Shown: positions 46,781 to 53,948 of the stretch, one piece after another | Numbering within the stretch: position 1 is the stretch's first letter | How the letters are laid out: every line of letters begins with the position of its first letter | From: Secundilactobacillus angelensis | GTDB taxonomy: Bacteria; Bacillota; Bacilli; Lactobacillales; Lactobacillaceae | Direction of reading: 5' to 3' | DNA length: 64,000 bases | Assembly (NCBI RefSeq): GCF_012641075.1 | Contig: NZ_JAAXLJ010000008.1 | Span: forward strand, 29,018-93,017 | Notes under the pieces: generated by a model | Told to the model about the DNA's origin: nothing | Seen by the model: only the letters and a program-made list of their open reading frames with translations | The model's database searches: none | Position numbers and translations under genes: made by a program

Positions 46781-47860
46781 ATGGCATCAAATAATTTCGA
46801 TCCAAATCAAAATAACCAACCAACGCGGCGCAGTGATTATTCACACTTTAAGCGCCGGAAGAAACATCGCGGCTTACTTTGGAGCATCTTGATCGTGGTA
46901 CTGATCATAATCACTGGTGGGGTTGCCTATGGTTATCATGCCTACAACGAAGCCAAGAAAACTTTTGATAGTACTTTTCAAGCTGGTCAAACCAATAAGC
47001 TTAGAAACGTCGATGATGTCATTAAACAGGGAAAGCCCTTCTCAATTCTTTTAATGGGAACTGATACGGGAGCGCTTGGCAGAAACGACGTTGGCCGAAC
47101 CGATACGATGATTGTGGCTACGATTAATCCTAAGAAAGAAACCGCCTATTTAACGAGTATCCCGCGTGACACACGCGTTCAAGTTAAGGGTGACTCTCAG
47201 CCGTATGAAAAGATCAACGCTGCTTATACCATTGGCGGTCCCGCAACCGCAGTTTCCACCATTGAGAATTTGCTGGACGTGCCGATCGACTTTTACGCCA
47301 TCGTCAACATGGGCGGTCTAGAGAAAATGGTAGATGCAGTTGGCGGTGTTGACGTCGTACCACCAATGACTTTCCACTATGGCAACGCTAACGTGGTTAA
47401 AGGTCAAAAAATTCATCTAAATGGTAAGCAAGCCCTAGATTATTCCCGCATGCGTGAGGAAGATCCATTAGGTGATTATGGTCGTCAGAAACGTCAGCGC
47501 CAAGTCTTACAGAAACTGGTTGTAAAGGGCGTTGGGATTACCTCAATCCCCCGTTATAAACAAATCTTGACTTCTTTAAATGGCAATATGAAAACCGATA
47601 TGACCTTTAATGATATGCTGGCTATTCGGACCAAGTATGGTGATGCTAGCCATCACATTAAATCTCAAACTCTTCAGGGACAAGATGCCATGATCGATGG
47701 CATTTCTTATCAAGTTGCCCCACTGTCGGAACTGCAAAAGGTTTCCAAAAACATTCGGTATACATTAGGCCTTAGTGAATCAACTAAGTTAACGTCTAGC
47801 TCTACAGGCACCGGCGATGACAGCAACTATGTGTCATCAACAAGCGGTTCAGGTTATTAA
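46781..47860 (+). CDS. LytR-CpsA-Psr family wall polymer ligase
   Basis: 359 residues: basic N-terminus, one membrane helix (about 35-55: LWSILIVVLIIITGGVAYGY), LCP domain (about 85-300) with GTDTGALGRNDVGRTDTMIV, TSIPRDTRV and YSRMREEDPLGDYGRQKRQRQV (arginines for pyrophosphate binding), and a Ser/Thr-rich extracellular tail. LCP enzymes transfer teichoic acid or polysaccharide from the lipid carrier to peptidoglycan, which fits tagO and tagA in this window. Confidence 0.93.
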   Translation: MASNNFDPNQNNQPTRRSDYSHFKRRKKHRGLLWSILIVVLIIITGGVAYGYHAYNEAKKTFDSTFQAGQTNKLRNVDDVIKQGKPFSILLMGTDTGALGRNDVGRTDTMIVATINPKKETAYLTSIPRDTRVQVKGDSQPYEKINAAYTIGGPATAVSTIENLLDVPIDFYAIVNMGGLEKMVDAVGGVDVVPPMTFHYGNANVVKGQKIHLNGKQALDYSRMREEDPLGDYGRQKRQRQVLQKLVVKGVGITSIPRYKQILTSLNGNMKTDMTFNDMLAIRTKYGDASHHIKSQTLQGQDAMIDGISYQVAPLSELQKVSKNIRYTLGLSESTKLTSSSTGTGDDSNYVSSTSGSGY

Positions 47861-47871
47861 TACGAGGTATC

Positions 47872-47910
47872 AAAAGAGCTTAGCACTGTTGAAGTGCTAA
47901 GCTCTTTTTG
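47872..47910 (+). terminator. Terminator after the LCP gene
   Basis: AAAGAGCTTAGCACT / AGTGCTAAGCTCTTT with a five-base loop, then TTG. Confidence 0.88.
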
Positions 47911-47919
47911 TCCTCTGTT

Positions 47920-48423
47920 TTAAAATGTAAGCCGGTCCAGCAATGGTTTAATATCAACTTGAAGGTCCGCAGGCTGCTCTTGCACAACGACTTTCAGCTT
48001 GGCACTATGAGTTAAATAGCGTAAAGCAGCTGCCTCACTTTCATCGACGGCAACGCTATCAGTCAGCATCTGCATCCCGTTCTGATAGGCAAGGATACCT
48101 AAGTTAACACCAACTTGGTTCAGCTGAACCCCACCTTTAACCAGTTCTGCCATATCTTTGGCCGTTTCAGTCAATAAAAACGCTCGGTAAGCATTGAACT
48201 GCGGGTCCTGATAAATTTTCAGCATCTTCTTTACCGTTAAGACATTCGTTTCAATCCCTGTTGGTGAAGACTGTAAAATCAGCGTCTGTCGGAAGGCATC
48301 TTTTGCTATCCGATCTGAGACAACTAAGATTCGATTAGGCGCAATTGTTTTAACCCAATCTCTCGCCACTTGCTTCGGTAACAGACGGCTGCCAATTCGT
48401 GCAAACTGGATGTCCATGGTCAT
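47920..48423 (-). CDS. Mannose-family PTS IIB-like protein lacking the phospho-histidine
   Basis: 167 residues over the full EIIB fold of the mannose/sorbose class (IQFARIGSRLL, RILVVSDRIAKDAFRQTL, GVNLGILAYQNG, VAVDESEAAALRYL). In active IIB proteins the loop reads RLIHGQV and the His takes phosphate from IIA; here it reads RLLPKQV, with Pro16 at that place. The protein should not be able to relay phosphate the usual way. It follows a IIA gene by five bases, and no IIC/IID lies nearby. The ATG at 48423 lies ten bases after AAGGAG. Confidence 0.85.
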   Translation of the reverse strand: MTMDIQFARIGSRLLPKQVARDWVKTIAPNRILVVSDRIAKDAFRQTLILQSSPTGIETNVLTVKKMLKIYQDPQFNAYRAFLLTETAKDMAELVKGGVQLNQVGVNLGILAYQNGMQMLTDSVAVDESEAAALRYLTHSAKLKVVVQEQPADLQVDIKPLLDRLTF

Positions 48424-48428
48424 AGGAA

Positions 48429-48839
48429 TCAAGCTCCTTCGTGGTGTGCTTCTGGTTCAAACCGCCGGATACCCTTCTGACCACTTTTTTCTAAATGGGC
48501 GACAACCTTGTCTAACGGTTGATCCCGAATAGTAAAGGCATCCATGACAATTGGCAGATTAACGCCAGTAATCAGCGCCATCTGGCCCGGTTGTTGACTC
48601 ACGATGTGTTCAGCAATCGTAAATGGCGAACCACCCCACAGATCCACTAAAAATAACACGCCATCTACAGACTCAAATTTACTTAATGCGGTTTGAAATT
48701 TAATCATCAAATCATCCGATGTTTCATGGTCTTCAAAAGTCACAGTCGCAACGTCGGTCTGTTTTCCAAAAATCATCGTTGCGGACTGCAACAGTCCCTT
48801 AGCAAAGTCTCCATGACTAGCAATCACAATGGCAATCAA
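48429..48839 (-). CDS. Mannose-family PTS IIA protein
   Basis: 136 residues, EIIA-Man fold: AIVIASHGDFAKGLLQSA with the phospho-acceptor His9, then GVLFLVDLWGGSPFTIAEH. The start is TTG at 48839, seven bases after GGAGG. An orphan pair with the IIB-like gene; a regulatory role is likely because the permease parts are absent. Confidence 0.88.
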   Translation of the reverse strand: MIAIVIASHGDFAKGLLQSATMIFGKQTDVATVTFEDHETSDDLMIKFQTALSKFESVDGVLFLVDLWGGSPFTIAEHIVSQQPGQMALITGVNLPIVMDAFTIRDQPLDKVVAHLEKSGQKGIRRFEPEAHHEGA

Positions 48840-48938
48840 AACATTGCCTCCTCGTCAATAAACAAAATTTGTTCATACGTTCATAACTGGTATCATCATA
48901 GCACATCGCGCCAATTCGCGCTGTAACAACATAAACGG

Positions 48939-49565
48939 TTAGTCAGTCAGCGCAAGGATATCTTTGGGTGCTGCGAATACATAATCTGCACCTTCAATTG
49001 GCTTGGTGTGGCCATTACCCCATGCAACCAGTCCAAATTTAACCCCGGCAGCGTGGGCAGCTTGAAGATCATACTGCGTATCTCCAACATAGATGGTTGT
49101 GGCGGGATCCGCACCCAAACGGTCAATGGCAACAAGAATCGGATCTGGTGCCGGTTTTCCGCGTTTAGCATCCTCAAAGAAAACAAACTCCGAAAAATAT
49201 TGATCTAAGCCCAATGGCGTTACATCTCGTTTAAACTCATACTTTTGTTTTGATGTCATAATAGCCAGTTGTGTTCCGGAAGCATTTTTCAACCCAGTCA
49301 ACATGGCTTCAATTCCGTCATACACGTGAACGAGATGCTGAAATTCCGGAATAGCTTGTGCCCATTCATCTAGTATTGGCTGAATCAGCTCTGCTGGCAC
49401 TTTAAGCTGCTTTAGTGCATCAAAACTGGTAATCCCAAAGGTTTGTGCTAACTCGTTGTACGGGTGCTGAATTTGGTGCTGACGAAGGACCTTATCCAGC
49501 GCCTTCATATACATGGCTTCCGTATCGAGTAAAGTCCCATCCACATCAAAAATAAAATTATTCAT
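48939..49565 (-). CDS. HAD family phosphatase
   Basis: 208 residues, subfamily IA. Motif I FIFDVDGTLLDTE, motif II MTSK, motif III KPAPDPILVAIDRL, motif IV YVGDTQYDLQAAHAAG. Small-molecule phosphatase such as phosphoglycolate phosphatase or beta-phosphoglucomutase-like; the substrate is not predictable. Confidence 0.87.
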   Translation of the reverse strand: MNNFIFDVDGTLLDTEAMYMKALDKVLRQHQIQHPYNELAQTFGITSFDALKQLKVPAELIQPILDEWAQAIPEFQHLVHVYDGIEAMLTGLKNASGTQLAIMTSKQKYEFKRDVTPLGLDQYFSEFVFFEDAKRGKPAPDPILVAIDRLGADPATTIYVGDTQYDLQAAHAAGVKFGLVAWGNGHTKPIEGADYVFAAPKDILALTD

Positions 49566-49592
49566 TCATCATGACCTCCGCTTAATTTCAAC

Positions 49593-49640
49593 AAAAAAGC
49601 CCGGAATACTCAACCAAAACTGGTCGAAGATTCCGAGCTT
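49593..49640 (-). terminator. Terminator after tRNA-Leu
   Basis: Minus strand AAGCTCGGAATCTTCGACC / GGTTGAGTATTCCGGGCTT with one mismatch and G-U pairs, then TTTTG. Confidence 0.82.
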
Positions 49641-49645
49641 ACGTA

Positions 49646-49730
49646 TGCGGCCAAGAGGACTCGAACCTCCACCGGGAAAACCCCGACAAGATCCTTAATC
49701 TTGCGCGTCTGCCAGTTCCGCCATGGCCGC
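49646..49730 (-). tRNA. tRNA-Leu (anticodon AAG)
   Basis: 85 bases on the minus strand: acceptor stem GCGGCCA / TGGCCGC with discriminator A, D-arm GGAACTGGCAGACG, anticodon stem CAAGA / TCTTG around loop TTAAGGA (anticodon AAG, reads CUU), long variable arm, T-loop GGTTCGAGTCC. The long variable arm marks a class II tRNA. The CCA end is not encoded. Confidence 0.96.
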
Positions 49731-49796
49731 ATCAACAAGAAATAATATACCAGAATTATCACCTGTTTTCAATGGTTATTTGTAAAATATTCATAT

Positions 49797-50678
49797 TTAC
49801 TCAGCATTTACCGTTGCACCCTGCCGATCAATATCAAAAATTCGTAGGCTGCCTTTGACGTCCATATCGGTTAATTTCTGCCGTAAAACGATCAGTTGCG
49901 GCTCAGTGCCAAAGGTACCGATAGTTGGCCCAGCCCCGCTGAGATAAGTTCCAGTGATACCCAACTTGTGTGCCGTTTCGCGAATCATTGGCAGTTCAGG
50001 AACCAGTTTGGTGCGCGCGGTTTCGTGAAATTGATCCCGTTCCATCATTTGACTGGCCAATTCCCAGTTATCAGTTGCTAAAGCGGCAACCATAACGTTT
50101 GCCACGCTGCTGCCAATCACAGCTTGCTTACGTGGTAACTGATCTGACAACACTTCACGACTTTCCGATGTTAACAAGGGCTGGTTTTTGATAAATGCCA
50201 GCATCTTCAGGCCTTCAGGCATCGCCAATTTAACACTAGTAGCCGTCTCACCATCATAGTCAGAAACGGTGACATCGCCTAATAGTGCCGGGGCCACGTT
50301 ATCTGGATGCCCTTCGATATTGGCCGCCAAAGTGACTTGGTCAGCAAGCGAGAGATCCATTTCACCAAGTTCGTTAGCAATTTTCACGCCAGCAATGACC
50401 GCGGTAGAAGAACTACCTAAGCCACGAGCCACCGGGATATCTGACATGACTGTCAACTGATGCGGTTGCAGCTTAGGATTTACCTTCAATGCTGCCTGCA
50501 CGATCAAGTTTTGGTCATCCGTTGGCACATCTGGCCCCAAAGCATGGTTTACCCGCCATACTTCCGTTTTTTCTTCCACGATCACGGTCAAGTATAAGTG
50601 CAGCGCCACACCAATTGAATCAAATCCTGGTCCTAAATTAGCAGATGTGGCTGGCACTCGTATCACGATTTTACCCAT
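49797..50678 (-). CDS. thrB: Homoserine kinase
   Basis: 293-residue GHMP kinase: IRVPATSANLGPGFDSIGVAL and the ATP loop PVARGLGSSSTAVIAG, then GHPDNVAPALLG and SGAGPTIGTFG. Phosphorylates homoserine for threonine synthesis. thrC and hom are not adjacent, which is unusual since they are often linked. Confidence 0.95.
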   Translation of the reverse strand: MGKIVIRVPATSANLGPGFDSIGVALHLYLTVIVEEKTEVWRVNHALGPDVPTDDQNLIVQAALKVNPKLQPHQLTVMSDIPVARGLGSSSTAVIAGVKIANELGEMDLSLADQVTLAANIEGHPDNVAPALLGDVTVSDYDGETATSVKLAMPEGLKMLAFIKNQPLLTSESREVLSDQLPRKQAVIGSSVANVMVAALATDNWELASQMMERDQFHETARTKLVPELPMIRETAHKLGITGTYLSGAGPTIGTFGTEPQLIVLRQKLTDMDVKGSLRIFDIDRQGATVNAE

Positions 50679-50767
50679 AAATTAACCCTCCATTCAAAAT
50701 GATATCTTTGATTACCGTTCTCAGTTTTCTTACTCATTATCATGTAGATCAATTCAAATTTCAATCA

Positions 50768-51229
50768 CTATTGCGCAACCCGCTTTTGGAAAATTAACCG
50801 CCCGTGGCACTTACCACAGACAAATTTCTGTGTATTGATTCGGCGCTTACGCTGATATATCTGGCCACAATTTTCACAGCGATAAATTAAGTAGGTTGTT
50901 GGCTTAATCTGTTTCGGTTGCCGTGGTGCGTAACGCAGCCCACCCACAGCCTGCAGTAACTGTTTGAAAGCCCGCGTTCGGTGCTGACCGGATTGCCCTG
51001 CCAAATGAAGGTGATAATGCACCAGTTCGTGCTTGATGACACCCTCCAACGTCGACTCACCAAACATGGTCAACATCCGCGGATTAATATCGATATGGTG
51101 GTCTTGCAGGTGATAACGCCCACCAGTCGTTTTCAAGCGGCTGTTAAAAACTGCCTGGTGCCTAAACGGCTTGCCAAAAGACTGAAGGGAAATGCGTTCT
51201 ACTAACTCCTGTAACTCTCGGTCAGTCAT
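50768..51229 (-). CDS. SprT-like zinc metalloprotease family protein
   Basis: 153 residues: HExxH motif in GVIKHELVHYHLHLAGQ and a C-terminal zinc ribbon (CENC, CGKC). Bacterial SprT/YdcK-type protein of unknown substrate. Start overlaps the tex stop by eight bases. Confidence 0.88.
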   Translation of the reverse strand: MTDRELQELVERISLQSFGKPFRHQAVFNSRLKTTGGRYHLQDHHIDINPRMLTMFGESTLEGVIKHELVHYHLHLAGQSGQHRTRAFKQLLQAVGGLRYAPRQPKQIKPTTYLIYRCENCGQIYQRKRRINTQKFVCGKCHGRLIFQKRVAQ

Positions 51230-53387
51230 TTGGTTCCACCATGGTCAATTGAATCCGGTGACGCTGCTCGTCCACTTCCAAAACCCACACAGTGACGATA
51301 TCCCCCACCGACGCAATCGCTGAAGGCGCACTCACATAGGAATTGGAAAGGTGAGAAATGTGTACCAAACCGTCCTGTTTAACACCAATATCAACAAACA
51401 CGCCAAAGTCCACCACGTTTCGAACGGTACCCTGAAGCTTCATTCCGGGCTTTAAATCACTCATCTGCAACACATCTGTCCGCAAAATTGGTGCCGGCAT
51501 CTCATCTCGGCGGTCACGACCGGGTCGCTGCAAACTCTGAAGAATATCTTGCAACGTTGCCGTTCCCACGTTTAGCTCATTGCTCAAACGACTTGCATCA
51601 GCGTTCTCAATCACGGAAGCTACCGCTGGCGTACCAACTTGGTCTAACTTCAATCCAAGATTGCTTAAAACCTGCTTGGCAACCGCGTAACTTTCTGGGT
51701 GAATATCAGTGTTATCCAGGACGTTTTTCCCGTTAATGATACGCAAAAAACCAACTGATTGTTCGTAGGCTTTCGGTCCTAATCGCGGCACTTTTTTCAG
51801 CTCCGGCCGGCTGCTAAAACTACCATTTTCCTCGCGGTAAGCCACAATGTTACTAGCGGTTTGCTTTGAGAGCCCTGATATATGTTCTAAGAGCTCAATG
51901 CTGGCCCGATTCAAATCAACACCAACCTGGTTGACCGCCGTTTCAACCACTCGTTCCAACTGTTCATCCAAGCCACTTTCTGGCACGTCATGCTGATACT
52001 GACCAACCCCGATTGGTTTCGGATCGATCTTAACCAGCTCAGCCAGGGGATCTTGCAGGCGACGACCAATGCTAACGGCTGAACGCTCTTCAACATTGAA
52101 GTCGGGAAATTCAGCCCGCGCTACGGCACTGGCTGAATAAACCGACGCACCCGCCTCGTTAACGATGGTATATCTAACATCACGCTTAACTTGTTTAATT
52201 GCCTCAGCCACGAACAGTTCAGACTCGCGACTGGCAGTACCGTTACCGATGGCAATCATGTCCACCTGATAGTCATTCAGTAATTTGATAAACTCCGGCA
52301 TTGCCTGTTCCCGTTTGACTGTGGGCGCTGGTTTGTGCGGATAAATGACTTTTTTAGCGAGATACTTACCATTACCATCCATGATCGCCAGCTTACAACC
52401 GGTTCGGTATGCTGGGTCAAAGCCCATCACCACATGGTTTTTCAACGGTGCCTGCATCAACAAATGATACAGATTATTGCCGAAGACCTGAATGGCGTGT
52501 TCCTGAGCAGTATCGGTCAACGACCGCCTGAGTTCCCGCTCAATGGCAGGACCAATAAAGCGTTTATAGGCATCCTGATAAGCTGCCTCAACAAGGCTAA
52601 CTGCGGGTCCTTGATGCGAACCTATCAACTGGAACTTCAGGTAACGCTCAATAGCGACCTCATCAACAGTGATTTTTCCGGTAAGAACCCCGGCTTTTTC
52701 ACCACGGTTAATGGCTAAAGTTTGATAAGGGCTCACCTTTTTTAAAGCAGATTGAAAGTCATAGTAAATTTGATAGACTTGATCTTCGTCTTTGGCCTCA
52801 CCGTTACGCTTCAGCTTACTGGCTAAAATACCATTTCGTTGTGTATATCGCCGAACCCATTCACGAAATTCCGCCCGTTCACCAATTGCTTCTGCTAAGA
52901 TCTCATGAACACCGGCCAAAACACTGTCGACATCCGGCACTTTTTCATTCACGTACTGCTTGGCAACCGTTTCAACCGCCTCACGCTTAAACTGCAACAC
53001 CCACTGTGCCAATGGATATAGCCCAGCGTCCTTGGCAATCGTCGCTTTAGTCCGACGTTTCTGCTTGTACGGTAGATAGAGATCCTCGACTTGTTGCATC
53101 TGAGTGGCTGCATTAATCGTTGCCGACAATTTAGCCGTTAATTTCCCCTGTTCAGAAATCTGGTTCAGAACTTCTTGTTTTCGTTGCTGGAGCTTAGTAA
53201 TCCGATTAGCTTCATCCTGAATTTCACGAATTTCGACTTCATCAAGATTGCCAGTCATTTCTTTTCGGTACCGGGCAATAAACGGTACCGTGTTATTGTC
53301 ATCTAACAGGTCTAAGGTAACATCGATTTGATGTGCCTTGTAGGCTGGAAGTGCCTGTTTAATAAGTTTTCGGGTTTCAATTTCCAT
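51222..53387 (-). CDS. tex: Tex family RNA-binding protein (S1 domain)
   Basis: 721 residues: N-terminal helical Tex domain, YqgF-like nuclease fold (HVVMGFDPAYRTGCKLAIMDG), helix-hairpin-helix (LEHISGLSKQTASNIVAYR) and C-terminal S1 domain (LQGTVRNVVDFGVFVDIG). Transcription accessory protein; acts on RNA polymerase/RNA. Full length. Confidence 0.96.
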   Translation of the reverse strand: MEIETRKLIKQALPAYKAHQIDVTLDLLDDNNTVPFIARYRKEMTGNLDEVEIREIQDEANRITKLQQRKQEVLNQISEQGKLTAKLSATINAATQMQQVEDLYLPYKQKRRTKATIAKDAGLYPLAQWVLQFKREAVETVAKQYVNEKVPDVDSVLAGVHEILAEAIGERAEFREWVRRYTQRNGILASKLKRNGEAKDEDQVYQIYYDFQSALKKVSPYQTLAINRGEKAGVLTGKITVDEVAIERYLKFQLIGSHQGPAVSLVEAAYQDAYKRFIGPAIERELRRSLTDTAQEHAIQVFGNNLYHLLMQAPLKNHVVMGFDPAYRTGCKLAIMDGNGKYLAKKVIYPHKPAPTVKREQAMPEFIKLLNDYQVDMIAIGNGTASRESELFVAEAIKQVKRDVRYTIVNEAGASVYSASAVARAEFPDFNVEERSAVSIGRRLQDPLAELVKIDPKPIGVGQYQHDVPESGLDEQLERVVETAVNQVGVDLNRASIELLEHISGLSKQTASNIVAYREENGSFSSRPELKKVPRLGPKAYEQSVGFLRIINGKNVLDNTDIHPESYAVAKQVLSNLGLKLDQVGTPAVASVIENADASRLSNELNVGTATLQDILQSLQRPGRDRRDEMPAPILRTDVLQMSDLKPGMKLQGTVRNVVDFGVFVDIGVKQDGLVHISHLSNSYVSAPSAIASVGDIVTVWVLEVDEQRHRIQLTMVEPND

Positions 53388-53447
53388 TCTTCAACATCCT
53401 TACGTGTAGTGTGTCCATTATACCATGGTGTCACAAACCCTTAACGT

Positions 53448-53498
53448 AAAAATAGAGCACCTTCACGTCTATTTGACGGAATCGTGCTCTATTTTTTA
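53448..53498 (-). terminator. Terminator of the metal ATPase operon
   Basis: AAAAATAGAGCAC / GTGCTCTATTTTT arms around a 23-base loop that holds a smaller CGTC/GACG stem, just after the unknown gene's stop codon. Confidence 0.82.
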
Positions 53499-53502
53499 CT
53501 TG

Positions 53503-53937
53503 TTACATCACCATCGACATAATTCGCTGTGCGGCTGAGGTAACCTTTGCCATCATGTTTTCTTGTTCATGTTCAGAATCATTGAAGGCGTCAACGTTTA
53601 CCTTTTGGCCCTCAGAATCAATGGCATCAACCATTGCCTGACAGGCTTGCGCGTAGTTGCGATAGGCTGCCACGAGCTGCTTATGTTTGCCAAGAATTCG
53701 AACCGGCACTGAAGCCTGTTGAAGACGATTCAAGTTCTCGGTATAAGCATCCGTTCCCTTTTGGAAGGTCGCTTTAATCGCAGTTAACGTATCCGTGCCC
53801 AGATCAGCAACTGAGTCATCGTCAATTGCCTGTCGTAATTTTTCGAAATCTGCATTCATTTCAGACCCGGTATTTTCTGTATCTTCAATCACTTTACTTA
53901 AGGCTGGTAAATAACTTGCCATTGTTTTTGGTTTCAT
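53503..53937 (-). CDS. Protein of unknown function, helical, in the metal ATPase operon
   Basis: 144 residues, no membrane segment, no signal peptide, no cysteines; predicted nearly all helical (MKPKTMASYLPALSKVIEDT, then TENLNRLQQASVPVRILGKHKQLVAAYRNYAQACQAMVDAI). The C-terminal part has NDSEHEQENMMAKVTSAAQ and ends Met-rich (RIMSMVM). I do not recognise a family. The start is 11 bases after the ATPase stop, with a shared terminator, so it is expected to be under the same riboswitch. It may adjust or sense the metal the ATPase moves, but this is only inference. Confidence 0.75.
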   Translation of the reverse strand: MKPKTMASYLPALSKVIEDTENTGSEMNADFEKLRQAIDDDSVADLGTDTLTAIKATFQKGTDAYTENLNRLQQASVPVRILGKHKQLVAAYRNYAQACQAMVDAIDSEGQKVNVDAFNDSEHEQENMMAKVTSAAQRIMSMVM

Positions 53938-53948
53938 AGAAACCCCTC

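Noticed and set aside
47872..47910. TTAGCACT ... AGTGCTAA repeat after the LCP gene resembles CIRCE
   Set aside because: The centre is only five bases and not nine, it lies after a stop codon and is followed by T residues: a terminator.
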